The notes beneath the pieces were generated by a model. That model ran no database searches and was not told the origin of the DNA. It saw only the letters and a program-made list of their open reading frames with translations. This document shows positions 9,842 to 19,901 of a stretch of 24,582 nt of DNA, piece by piece; within the stretch, counting starts at the first letter, position 1; the number at the start of each line of letters is the position of its first letter. The position numbers and the translations under genes were made by a program. Origin of the DNA: Actinomortierella ambigua (Eukaryota; Mortierellomycota; Mortierellomycetes; Mortierellales; Mortierellaceae); assembly GCA_016098155.1 (NCBI GenBank), contig JAAAJB010000537.1, forward strand, positions 1-24,582, read 5' to 3'.

Positions 9842-11405
9842 ACTGGCTGACTGCATTGGACCTGTCTGTCTGCAATCAGTAATTTAAATGCAGCGCAGGG
9901 TGGGGGGACAGGACAGGCAATTATCTTTATTCTCAACGCCCCGTCGTAACAACAATCACCCGATCAGGGTCTGGTCTGGTCTGGTCTGGTCCTCCTTCAG
10001 CCCAACTCGCTCTCTTCCTCCCTTCCTTCCTTCCTCTCTTCCTCTCTTCCTCTTTTCTTCCCCAAAGCTAGAAGGAGAGTCATTCAAGTGGGCGGGCAAA
10101 CAACAGCAAAACACACAGCCCTGTCCTCCTCTTCTTCCCCTTCCCCTCTTCCCTCCCCCGCCCCCCCTACTTTGCGCGTGGGCATGGCATGTTGGCATGG
10201 CCCAACTGGCCCAACAACTGGGGAGGAGGAGAAGAAGAAAAGGGGGGAGGGGGTCGAGCGAATGTGGAGAACGCGGATGGAGACTCTTTTATCTAATATA
10301 CGTTGGCTAATCCACCTAACACTTTGTTGCTTATCCTCTCTCCCCACAGGCCAATTGCTGGACGGTGGTCCCCTCTCCAAGACCCTGGGTCAGTTCAAAA
10401 CGTTCTTGGACGCCAATCCGAACGAGGTGGTCACTATCCTCTGGGAAAATGCTGGCAATCTGCCTCCTTCTCGATTCCAGGTACGCTATCATACCAGAAC
10501 CACACCAGTTGATACAGTTTGGCAGTTGCGACACACGCTGTCTGTCCGTTTCAACGGAATGTCCGTTCGCCATTCTTGATCCGTTGTGACTTGCACTGAC
10601 AATTTCTCTCTTCTAATGCCCCTCGCAATAATCTTGGCAGACCGTTTACCAAGCCGCGGGTCTCGCCAATTACCTCCACACCCAACAGGCAGGCAGCACC
10701 AACTGGCCCACCCTTGCAGAGATGATTAGCTCTGGCAAGCGTCTTGTCAACTTTGTCGATGACGGTTACTCAGCCAGTGTCCCGTGGTTGATGAACGAAT
10801 ACAGCTTCATCTTTGAGACCCCATGGCAAATCCCCAAGGGTTCCGCATACCCATGCACCATCGATCGCCCCGCAGGTGGCCAGCAACAATCGGTAAGTGC
10901 TACCTTCTTCTTAGTTACTCGCATGTCCACGCCAACAACAACAACCCTCCTTCCCCGCGTTCCTGTGGCGTGGCTCATGACATTAAGGAACCCTTCCCCC
11001 CCCCCCCAGATCGCTCGTCATCTCACATTGTCTCTGCAATTACGACTCCTCATAATATAGATGTACGTTCTGAACCACTTCATCTCGGGCCAGATCAACA
11101 CCGGTGGCCAATCGATCGACGTCCCCCAGAGGGGGGCTGCGGACCAGACAAACGGCCCCGATCTGGTGTCGCACGTCAACGAGTGCGTATCGACCTTCAA
11201 GCAGAACCCAGCTTTCTTGGCGATTGACTTTTATGAAAAGGGCAGCTTGTTGCAAACAGTGGCGCAGCTCAATGGCGTCACCTACGTTGGCAAGGGCCCC
11301 ACGAATCCCAAGACACCCAGCCATGGCGCGACGGTTACCTCATCGTCCAAGGCGGCCATGGCCGCTGCTGCTGGCGCTATTGCTGGCGCGTTGCTGCTTG
11401 CCTAA
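9471..11405 (+). CDS. secreted PLC-like phosphodiesterase (PI-PLC X-domain fold), probably GPI-anchored
   Basis: Exons 9471-9774, 10350-10480, 10641-10892 and 11061-11405 give 343 residues. The N-terminus is a signal peptide (hydrophobic to about residue 22, cleavage probably near 28-30, HAQA). THNAY at 51-55 and LCHGSC at 97-102 place histidines 52 and 99 where PI-PLC-type TIM barrels keep their two catalytic histidines. Between them, LKDGIRAFMLDAY matches the family core. The C-terminus (about 324-343) is Ser-rich then Ala/Leu-hydrophobic and ends the protein, as in GPI-anchor signals. The predicted role is extracellular cleavage of a phosphodiester, by general acid-base chemistry; the natural substrate is unknown. 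The start at 9471 is chosen over an in-frame ATG at 9444 because it places the signal peptide at the very N-terminus. Intron 1 (575 bases) carries a GA microsatellite. Confidence 0.85.
9795..9838 (+). repeat. GA microsatellite in PLC-like intron 1
   Basis: This perfect GA dinucleotide run of about 22 units starts 20 bases after the donor site of intron 1. It is likely to be polymorphic between isolates. Confidence 0.9.
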
Positions 11406-12124
11406 AAAGTGTAGAAAAAAACCCCCAATGTATTCTTCAAAATAGATGCTGGATCAGCCACAAAAAAAAAGAAACAGCCTACATGGAAGTACCCGTTGGC
11501 AACACTCCTTTGAAGAGAAAGAAGGGAAGGCAGCTGCAATTTCATGCATTCGAGTATGACCGAGGGAGATTGTTGGCGTCTCTCTCCCCTCAAGCGGGAC
11601 AAAGGGGGCCAGAGCACATGGGAGAGAGCACATACGATTTCTCCTGTGTTGCGCAAACAAACAAACGGCCTGAGGGCGTGCAGTAAAGGCCCAGCAGCAA
11701 CAACACACAGCGTACATGTTTGGCACATCTCACTCGCTCACACACACGACCGAGAGGGAAAACAAAAAACATGGACGATGGGGAAGGGACCAGCAGGTCT
11801 TGTTGATAGAGGAGAGACTGGGGGGAAGGAAGAAGGAAGCAAACAACTTGTACCTCTTTTCCCTTCTTCCTTCCTCTTTGTCTTTTCACTTTGACCCCTC
11901 TTCCTTTTCCCCTTCACTTCCACCTTGGCACATTCATTGAATCCTCTCGCCTTCTCTTTTGCTCTTGGCTTTGTCCGTCCTGTCAAAGTGACAGCCCATT
12001 CTTCATCCCTCTTCGCCACCACCACCACCACCACCACCACCACCTCCTCCTCCTCCTCCTCCTCCTCCTCCTCTTCTTCTTCTTCCTCTTCTTTCTCTTC
12101 TTTTTCTTCCCACATCATTCATCC
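11406..12124. promoter_or_regulatory. spacer and 5' flank of the RING-H2 gene
   Basis: The left half holds the 3' untranslated region of the PLC-like gene and no recognisable gene. The right half becomes strongly pyrimidine-rich and ends in a compound trinucleotide tract before the RING-H2 ATG. I infer that the promoter and leader of that gene are here. No TATA box stands out. Confidence 0.4.
12018..12110 (+). repeat. compound CAC/CTC/TTC trinucleotide tract
   Basis: About nine CAC units pass into about nine CTC units and then into TTC-type units, ending 15 bases before the RING-H2 start codon. The tract is in frame with that start codon and has no stop, so it could extend the protein by a His, Leu and Phe run. 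I treat it as leader sequence. Confidence 0.9.
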
Positions 12125-15023
12125 ATGTCCTCCTCTGAAGCACTGCCAGACTTGATAGGAGAGTCGGCAGCGTCCCCCATCATCCTCTCCACAACCCCAG
12201 TATCGGCAGCCGCGGCTGCCACCATCGCAGCCACGACCACGACCCCTGCTGCACCAGAGTCCCTAGCCAACCATGCGACCAGTCGGCTCTCACCCTCTGC
12301 AGCAATGCCTGCACCACCACCACCGCCCTCCTCATCCCCTTCCTTATCCGTGGTTGTATCGCAACCGCCGGGTTCGCCAACGCCCATGTCCGAAATGGCC
12401 CCATCTCCTCTACTGCTCCTCTCGACGTCGTACCTCCCCTCGTCGACAACGTCGCTTCCATCACAGCTGGAAAAGCAGCAGCAAGCTCAGTACTTGCGCG
12501 CGCCACCACCGCCCTCCTTACGAGTGCCCTCGCCAACACCATCGTCGATAGGGTCTGTCGCGGTGTCGGCAACGACGGCAGCGGTGACGGCAACAACAAC
12601 AGCAACGGCGGCTGGGCCACAGAGCGTTCGACATATCGGGACGGCGCTGTGGAATGATGCGAGTGCGCGACGGATGCGTGTGAATGTGTTGAACGAGCTC
12701 TCGACGGGGTGGGTCCACCTCTCGATTAGCTCGCGGGTTTTGATTCTCTACTATACCCTTGCCACACTGATCGAGGTAACCAAAAAAAGAAAGCAAGCAA
12801 GCAAAACACACATGAGAAGAAGAAGAAGAAGAAGAAGAAGAAGAACCTATATGCTGCTGCTGTGCGTGTGTCTTTTCATGAAAAGAATAGAGAGGGAGTA
12901 TGGTTTCACTACTTTGTTACCTTAACTTTACTCACCACCCATTCTGGGATCCCCCCTTCTCTTCCTCTCTATCTCTATTTCTTCCCCCTGTGTCGTAATG
13001 CTCTTGAATAGATTACTGTCACAACGACAATCCTTGTCATGGAGCGTGCACACCTCCGAACATGCATGTATCTGGTCGTGTTCCTCGTTCTATACCTTGT
13101 GCGTGCAGTCACTATCAACTTTTTTCTTTTGCGCAAGTTCCTCTGGACCCGTCCCGACAACCTACCCGTCAACTTTACTGGCGCCGTGGGTGCTCAGTAA
13201 GTTCCAGTCAGCTTTATTTTTTTTATTTTAGGGAGAAAGGGGAGAGTGACAATCATCGTACCCTTGCATGTCTCAAAGGGAAACAAAGAGTGGAACATAG
13301 TATGCCCTGAAAAGAGTTGTGCACAAGGCACAACAGCTCCTGGGGTTCGAGTTGTACCATGGGGAGACATCAACACTGGACAGGGGCAAAACAAGACACC
13401 GGCGAACACACAGCTCACTTGCTAGCAACCAAACAGAGACACAAGCAGCTTTAGCGTGTCTCTCGTGGATATCAAAGTAAGATATAGTCCGCTGTGTGAC
13501 AATAGCTAAAAGCGTCAGAGGACCCTTCTATTCTTTCTTTTTTTTTTTCTCTCTCTCTCTCTCTCACTTACAATAGTTACAGGACCATGATCAACTGGGC
13601 TTCACTCGTCCTCGTCCTCTTCTCGATCGCCGTCTTGGTCACACAATCCGAGTGCTCGAGGGTCTCACCCCCTCTGTTTTACTTGGTCCTCACCTTCTCT
13701 CTACTCGGATACATGTGTGCATCGGCCTTGCTGTTGATCTGGATCGGCATCCTCTTTTGCATGCATGGATTCATGGTCCTCCTCGAGCTATTCCACGTCG
13801 GACCAACCGCCATGCGTTGGCAGGGAGCCCAGGACGACTTGATTTCCAAGGTCCCCCTCGTGCGATTCAAGAAGGGCGAAGCTACACCACCACCACCACC
13901 ACCACCACCACCATCACCGCCGCCGCCGCTGCCGCCAATGATGACAGGGGGAGCGGCAGCAGCAACGGAGACGGGAAAGAAAGAGAAGGACATAGCACTG
14001 GCAACAGGTGTCGCCACAAAAACATTACCGTCATCGACGTCGTCATCGTCATCGCCATCTTCTCCCACTTCTTCCAGACTCGAGTCGCACGGACCCGCAT
14101 CGACCTTTACCGTGACCATCACCTCGCCCGACTCGGAAGATAGCAGCAGCAACAGCAGCAGCAGCAGGCGACACAGTGCAGAGATCGGACGATCCTCCCC
14201 GCCATTGGATACCATTCAAGAGTCTAAACAGGAGCTCGTGGAAGAGACAGGGGCAACGGCCTTGTCGTCGTCGCCGTCGTTGTCGTCGTCAGCATTGGCA
14301 ACACATGAAGCAGTAGCAGCAGCCTCGGTCGCAATGGATCAACAGGAGCAACAACAGGAGCAACGACAAGAGCCACAACAGCAACAACAAAAGAGAAAGA
14401 GTGAGATTGTGATCAAGATTCCTTCTGTCCCTGCATCATCGGCAGAGGCAGAAACAGACACAGATGCAGGAGAGGCGAGACCCCATTTTGGATTTTTTGC
14501 TGAGGGCTACCAACCAGATACACCCTCGCCCACAACAACAACGACCGTGATCCAGCTCCCAGAGGCTCCACCGCCGCCGTGTGCAACAGCACAACAACAA
14601 CAACAACAACAACAGCGACCGCTGGAGCCCATGGCGACGATGACAATTGAAGAAGGGCAGGGGATCTTTGTGGATGGCGAGCTGGTGCAAGAGGGGGGCC
14701 CAGAGATGATTTCGAACCGGTGTTCGATCTGTCTGTGCGAGTACGAGGATGCGGAGGAGCTACGCCATATGCCCTGCAACCATTTTTTCCATCGCGAGTG
14801 TCTGGACGAGTGGTTGAAGCTGAAGCGGACGTGTCCGTTGTGCAAGTACGATATCCAGGACCTGAATCGGTTCTCGAAGCGCCTGTCCTGGAAACGCAAC
14901 AGCCACCAACACCACCACCACCAACATCGTAGGCGAAGCAGCGCCGCGGCGAGCACCACGACCAACAACTCGAGCCGGAACGGAAGGGCGTCGCTGAACC
15001 TGTGGCGACGATCTCAGTCCTAG
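12125..15023 (+). CDS. multi-pass membrane RING-H2 E3 ubiquitin ligase
   Basis: Exons 12125-12775, 13012-13196 and 13583-15023 give about 758 residues. Residues 1-190 are Ser/Thr/Ala/Pro-rich and disordered. Residues 205-345 hold about five hydrophobic segments (near 205-227, 236-258, 281-300, 308-326 and 327-345). A long low-complexity region (Pro 371-380, Ser and Gln runs) follows. The RING-H2 finger is at 659-699 with spacing C-x2-C-x14-C-x1-H-x2-H-x2-C-x10-C-x2-C (Cys659, 662, 677, His679, 682, Cys685, 696, 699), so all eight zinc ligands are present. The tail is His- and Arg-rich. Such proteins bind an E2 and ubiquitinate membrane or nearby targets; the organelle cannot be read. The membrane layout recalls plant multi-pass RING-H2 proteins of the RIE1 type. 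The exon 3 acceptor is ambiguous by 6 bases. The ATG at 12125 is preferred over an in-frame ATG at 11891, which lies across the repeat tract. Confidence 0.85.
12817..12845 (+). repeat. AGA trinucleotide repeat in RING-H2 intron 1
   Basis: About nine AGA units lie 40 bases after the donor of intron 1. Read through, they would encode arginines, but the GT-AG splice removes them. Confidence 0.8.
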
Positions 15024-15487
15024 TGAGAGAGGGTGAGAGAGAGAGAGAGAGAGGTGGTGGTGTTTGCGACGGACAAGCAAACTTTCGTTACCCCAAAAGT
15101 GTACTTATATATCCATAGTTGAAAAGTAATTTTAAGAACCGTATGAAGAACAACGCTGATGCACCTTTACGCCACCTTGGTAGAATGCATGCAAACAGCC
15201 CAGGGGGAGAAATCGACGGAAGGATTGCTGCTCTTTGCACAGACAATTATGGGATGCTCTCAGCGTCTTTGTGCGTACGCATACAATCCTGTCAATATCA
15301 AAAGCTCATTTATTGGGAAAAGGAGTGATGTGGTGCCTGGATTCCCAGCAAGGGGCGAGGATGGTGGGAGGGGGAAAGGACGAGGACGGTCCCAAAAAAG
15401 TCAGCAGAGTCGAAAAATCATATCTCTTGTGCATGTTTTCCCATTTCCCACCAGTCCACATTTCGTTCATTCATTCATCAAAAGTTC
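15024..15487. promoter_or_regulatory. spacer between the RING-H2 and Bsd2-like genes
   Basis: This 464-base gap contains a TATATA-type box at about 15106-15112 and a three-copy ATTC stretch (about 15466-15478) just before the proposed Bsd2-like ATG. A 30-codon frame at 15185-15274 ends at a possible donor (GTACGC) and would join the next exon in frame, so it is an alternative first exon. Otherwise I see nothing coding here. Confidence 0.4.
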
Positions 15488-17380
15488 ATGACACGAGTAC
15501 AGGTATATAGCATCGACAACATGTTTATATGCACCACGACATTTTTTTCTCTGTCGGCTGTTTGCTGTAAAGAGGGCTTCGCCTATGCTAAGCACTCGGC
15601 TATTTTACCCATTATTTTTAGGAGCAGTCCTTGCTGGCGGAGGAACAAGAGGCCCTCAATGGGCTAGAGCAAATCCACATCCTGGGCTTTAGCGACGACG
15701 ACAGTGATAGCAATGCCGACGACGACAACGACGACGACGACGACTCAGCACATGAACAGACGAGGCTACACCGCCCTTCACGCAGCCATTCGGGACACCC
15801 TTCTCAACGCTCGTCGACCCACCACTATGACCATCCTAACGACTCGGACGATCCATACCCTCTTGGCATTACGCCAATGATACCCACAGCAGCCTCGTCC
15901 TCGTCTACCACTGTATCACTACCACCAACAACAACAACAACAACAACAACCTCTGCCCTCCATCGTTCCCCTGCGTCCTCCTCTGCGTGGCGGTCCGGTC
16001 TCAGAGCGCTCTACGGCAAGCTGTCGCCGGTCCTCCGAGCCGCTCCAGGATACCACCTCTTACAAGAGTCGACGAACGGCCGGCGATCAACCACACCATC
16101 CGCAGTAGAACCAGAACAGATCTCCACGCAACCACCACCACCACCACTAGAACCGATACAGGGCACATCGTCGTCCTCTTCCTCCTCTTCCTCCTCGTCC
16201 TCCCCATCATCACCATCATCGAGTACAGGGGCTGGACCTTCCAGGCGACCGACGGCAGAGGCACGGAGGATTGGACAGTATGGACGAGCAGCGCACGATG
16301 GTGTCTTTGCCAACCTGTCGGCAAAACCACAGGTGGAGGCGCCTAAACCTAACAACAATGCTGATCAAGTATTGCCTGTAAGTGTCGACAGAAACAGAAA
16401 AAAAAATGTGTGGTGTTTCATTGTGGAGTAAAATCTGAAAGCTAAAATACTAACCTTTTTTTTTTTTGTCTCTAAAATTATATATAAAACAAAAAAAAAA
16501 AGTCTTACGAATCGGCCATTCAAGATGTCACACCGCCTTACTATCAAATGACCGTCGTCTCGCCGGGAATCTATGGCGATGAGATCCTTGTTGATGGGAT
16601 GCCTGTTGGGAATATTTTCCAGTTTCTATGGAATGTTGTTGGTAAATATTGCCAATCTTTATTTTCCCCCTTGTTGATGGCCATATCTGGCTCTTATGCC
16701 GTTCGAGATCTTTTTTTGCTATTCTGACCCATGTATTATGTGATGCGTATTTTCTGTTTTTTTCTTGCACCAATTAGTGTCGTCGAGCTTCCAATTCGTA
16801 GGCGTCCTGTTGACATTCTTGCTACACAACACCCATGCATCCAAGGTATATTTTTTTCAAAGGAAGAAGACACAAAAGGCGAGGAGGCTGGACCTTTCAC
16901 TTTTCTCCTCTCGCAGGTTGGAACAATAGTATGGGGGCTTGGACATTCATTCCTCACCTTTCACCTATTCTTTTTTTTTCGTTTTCAAAAAAAAATGTAT
17001 AGAGTGGATCCATGGTCGGCTTGGGCATGACCCTCCTCAACTTTGGCTATCACATTGGGCGCGAAGAATCTGGGACGACCGACGACTCGGATACGGGGTA
17101 CATGGTCCCAGCCAACTCGGACAACGACGACCCCGATGGTGGCGATGACGATGGTACGGATGGATCATGGTTCCCCTTTCTGAGCGACCCAGGTCGTGGA
17201 GCAGGCGATGGCGAGGAGCACTGGGTAGCGCTGTTCTTGATGATGCTGGGCTGGCTGGTTATTGTCAAGGCGGTGGCCGACTATGCGCGAGCGAAGCGGA
17301 CGGAGATGATCATTCAGTCTCGGCCGGAGAGTGAGCGGTTGGAAAGCCAGGCGGATCGCGAGATGGCGTTGTTTGGATAA
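15488..17380 (+). CDS. Bsd2/Ndfip-family PY-motif membrane adaptor for a NEDD4/Rsp5-type E3 ligase
   Basis: Exons 15488-15502, 15622-16377, 16503-16641, 16778-16845 and 17003-17380 give about 451 residues. The 15-base first exon (MTRVQ) is tentative; exon 2 has no ATG of its own. Residues 20-255 are disordered (an Asp run near 35-45, then Thr, Pro and Ser runs). Two PY-type motifs follow: LPSY at 256-259 and PPYY at 268-271. Family members use these to recruit WW domains of NEDD4/Rsp5 ligases. The conserved core has three membrane segments: about 293-320 (NIFQFLWNVV then FQFVGVLLTFLL), 327-346 (MVGLGMTLLNFGY) and 400-420 (WVALFLMMLGWLVIVKAV). They match the Ndfip order, including the closing DYARAKR. 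In yeast the family sorts metal transporters to the vacuole; that role is inferred here. It follows the RING-H2 gene on the same strand. Confidence 0.85.
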
Positions 17381-17662
17381 GAAACGGAGAAAGGGAGAAA
17401 GAAAAAAGTGTGTGTCTAGAAAGAAAAGACTGGAAATCATGGTTATTTTAGACATGGATTCATTTTTTTTGTTACCATCCCTTTACCTCATGAAAAAAGT
17501 GTACACCAAATCGTGAAACATGTCGATTTTGAGAAGATGGATGTATATTTTTGACAACAACGAAAAGCCATGAAGGCGGGGGGGGGGACCACCTGCGTTT
17601 GCCCCATTCGATTTTTTTGTACTATCTCATTCCTCTCTACTCTCTCCTCGTCGCGCATGCCT
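17381..17662. other. convergent spacer between the Bsd2-like and GST-like genes
   Basis: Both 3' untranslated regions must fit into these 282 bases. The stretch has a G9 run at about 17579 and AT-rich segments. No gene is visible. Confidence 0.5.
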
Positions 17663-18593
17663 TCAAAGCTGCTCGCGCTCAGCATCAAAGAGCGTCTGGG
17701 TAACGGCCTTCAACCTTGCAAAGTCCTCCGAGGCGCGCCACTGGCGGTAGCTGTCCTTGCTCAACACATTCTCACGGACCTTCCACAGGTTCGGGGTCGC
17801 CGTGGGGTTGATCAGGTCGGCGTAATCGCTGCCCTGGAAGCGATAGAGCTCATTGAGCAACTGCTCGATCGCGACAGCGGTCTTGATATCGGCCAAGGAG
17901 GTGCGGTTGCCGACATAGTGGCCATTGGAGCCGTTCTTGGCAAGGACGGCCTCGTGGGTTCGGATCCACTGCTTCAGAAACTCGTTGATGAACCGCTCGC
18001 GCTCGACCGCCTGGTGGGGCTTGCGCGCGAAATACGTGTCCTCCTGACGATGCATCAGCGCGCGCGAGTTGGAGTAGGCGGCACGGATCTGGATCGCCTC
18101 GGCGTCGTTGTCGCCCAGGAGGTTGAATTTCTGTGCTAGGTACAGCTCAATGTTCATCGCCTCGGCAATCTCGAGCGTCGCGCCTGTCTTGGGGTCGTGC
18201 TCGTACATCAACGGGAGAGTGCCGTAGATCGCCTCACTCTTTTCCGGGCTGGATGGATTGGTCCAGTCCTAATGTATGGAGAAAGTAGGGGGGGGGGGAG
18301 GAAAAAGAGAAAGAGAGAGATGAGTGAGAAAACAAAAGGCAACAATCACATTTGGTTGAGAACGAAGGAGTGAATGGAGGGATACTTCTTCAAGGGATAC
18401 TTACCACTGGAGAGTACAACTTCCAGTTGGCGTCCATATAGGCGAGAATGGCGCGAGGCGTTGCGCCGTGGGTGTGCAGGTCAAAGTAATAGACCGTGAA
18501 GGACGTGTCCTTGGCCTTGACTACTTTTGACAGAGTATTGTTATCATGGTTGGAGGCCTTGGGCGTGTTGGGGAAAGCAGTGGTGGCAGCCAT
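17663..18593 (-). CDS. glutathione S-transferase-like protein
   Basis: Exons 18593-18405 and 18268-17663 join in phase 0 across a 136-base GT-AG intron to give 264 residues. An N-terminal thioredoxin-like half begins with FTVYYFDLHTHGATPRAILAY (about residues 33-53) and includes a GTLPLMYE segment that fits the cis-proline strand of the fold. An EIAEAMNIELYLAQKF helix follows, typical of the glutathione-site end of GSTs. The C-terminal half is all-helical, with NRTSLADIKTAVAIEQLL matching the family's conserved capping-box region (T-x-AD). The protein is longer than a usual GST (200-220 residues), partly from a roughly 30-residue N-terminal extension. It probably conjugates glutathione to electrophiles or acts as a non-catalytic relative in the cytosol; I cannot assign a class. 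A good TATA box lies 128 bases upstream. Confidence 0.8.
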
Positions 18594-18720
18594 TCTTTGT
18601 TCTGGTTGTAGTTGTTTAGGAAACAAAAGGGTGATCTTCTGGAGAGTGTGTTGTTTTGTTCGCTTGTCTTTTTGGACTGAAAGGTTGGTATGGCTGAATT
18701 GTAGAGCAGACGTGAACAGC

Positions 18721-18727
18721 TTTTATA
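18721..18727 (-). promoter_or_regulatory. TATA box of the GST-like gene
   Basis: TATAAAA on the minus strand lies 128 bases before the GST-like start codon. That leaves room for transcription to start about 30 bases downstream and give a leader of about 100 bases. Confidence 0.55.
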
Positions 18728-19022
18728 CCCAAAAAAAAAAGAACTCGTGCTTCGAGGACATGGAGTAGATCGTCTACCCTTCCTCCAATGGGCACCTTCT
18801 ATGCTGACGAGCGCGTTTCATCGACCAACTCAATTGGAAAATTCCATGTAAGGTTGAATAATTCTGGTTGTGTACAATTGACATGCATTTGTCAGCTTTT
18901 GGACGGACCCCCTCCCCTCAACCTTGTCGACCACAAATAGTGCATGCGCAATCATTTTTTAGAAGCAAACTATGTATGCACTGAATCTTGTTTCTTTTGC
19001 CTTCTGCGGTAATTTCATGCAC

Positions 19023-19036
19023 CTCTAGATCTAGAG
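19023..19036. repeat. 14-base perfect palindrome
   Basis: CTCTAGATCTAGAG reads the same on both strands. It sits between two divergent genes. It could bind a dimeric regulator, but no second copy was seen in this window. Confidence 0.6.
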
Positions 19037-19263
19037 CGTCGATTGACGGGATGAACATGTATTCCTTATTTGGAGGAGTTGCGGTCAACCTTTGACGCAA
19101 GCGCGTTCAATCATGGACTATGTAGTGCTCTTGAGATGGTGAGATACGCGAGATGACGGGAGAGAAAGATGGAGAGAGTGAGAGTGAGAGTGAGTGAGAT
19201 TTGAGAGGGAGAGAGAAGTACTCACTCCAGATTTACTGCCCCTCCTCCCACACACACTCTCAC

Positions 19264-19299
19264 GATATTTTTGTCTGATCGGTGACCCGATCAAATATC
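19264..19299. repeat. nested inverted repeat
   Basis: Inner arms TGATCGG (19276-19282) and CCGATCA (19287-19293) flank a TGAC loop. Outer arms GATATT and AATATC flank these with unequal spacing. The 36-base element lies about 600 bases upstream of the secreted Cys-rich gene. Confidence 0.55.
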
Positions 19300-19354
19300 A
19301 AAGACTCTGCCTGTCAGCTGCGACTAGCAGTTAAAGAAAAAGGAGAATTTTCGT

Positions 19355-19754
19355 ATGGACGCGCCAGCCCCTTCTATTCCAACAAGCATAGCTTTAGAAA
19401 CTATTTTAGACGATAGCTATGTCGTCTAAAGCGTCAATTCCTTCGCCGTTACAGAAAGAATGGGCTTTCCTATCTGACCAACGACACGCCTGCGCATCTA
19501 GGGCTATTGTTAACGTCAAGATAGCCGCGCCAAGGAAAAAAAAATAATTGGAAATTACAGAGCGGAAAGCAGTGAATGGATCCTCAAAGCGGGCGCTTGG
19601 GAGTGGTTTTAAGAAAAAAAAAAAGTGGCAATCAGCGCCAATACATCGCGCCGGGCGAATAAACAAGCCCTTTGATCTCTTACTCCTTGACCGCTACAGT
19701 CGTGGTTCACACTTTGGAAGTGGGCTGCTTCGGGTGCTCAAGGCTAAAGACTAG
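19355..19754 (+). pseudogene. broken reading frame upstream of the secreted Cys-rich gene
   Basis: Three consecutive protein-like segments lie in line. The first starts with an ATG at 19355 (MDAPAPSIPTSIALE) and stops after 24 codons. The second, in another frame, runs from 19419 to a TAA at 19545-19547 (QKEWAFLSDQRHACASRA). The third continues in that same frame directly after the TAA to a TAG at 19752-19754 (RKAVNGSSKRALGSGF and DRYSRGSHFGSGLL). One frameshift and one in-frame stop would therefore separate what reads like about 125 residues. I recognise no family. Chance open frames in a promoter are the main alternative. Confidence 0.25.
19405..19430. repeat. hairpin-forming inverted repeat
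   Basis: Nine-base perfect arms TTTAGACGA (19405-19413) and TCGTCTAAA (19422-19430) surround an eight-base loop. The element sits exactly where the broken reading frame changes frame. Confidence 0.6.
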
Positions 19755-19901
19755 GGTATAACTACAACCGTCTACATAAATACCCAGCCGTCTTCGTCGC
19801 CAACCTTTCTGTTCATACACCCAAAGCTACATCACCTCTACAACCACCCTCCTCTTGTCTCTCACCACGAAAAAAAAAACACCTTCAACTGAACTCCAAC
19901 C
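19755..19901 (+). promoter_or_regulatory. core promoter and leader of the secreted Cys-rich gene
   Basis: Two AT-rich boxes are visible: GGTATAAC at 19756-19763 and CATAAATAC at about 19775-19783. The second is well placed for a start of transcription near 19805. The C-rich, CT/AC leader that follows, with a short A run before the ATG, is typical of highly expressed fungal genes. Confidence 0.45.

Larger units (their letters stand above)
18728..19354. other. upstream spacer between the GST-like and secreted Cys-rich genes
   Basis: The stretch shows no convincing coding frame. It contains a perfect 14-base palindrome (19023-19036), a GA-rich tract (about 19160-19217) and a hairpin (19264-19299). 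It must include distal promoter elements of both divergent genes. Confidence 0.4.

Noticed and set aside
13336..13360. GGGTTCGAGTT as a tRNA B box
   Set aside because: No matching A box, acceptor stem or anticodon arm could be built; the site lies in an intron of the RING-H2 gene.
15185..15274. Frame reading IAALCTDNYGML, reminiscent of a roadblock/LAMTOR5 strand
   Set aside because: The match is about ten residues, and the rest of a roadblock domain could not be found on either side.
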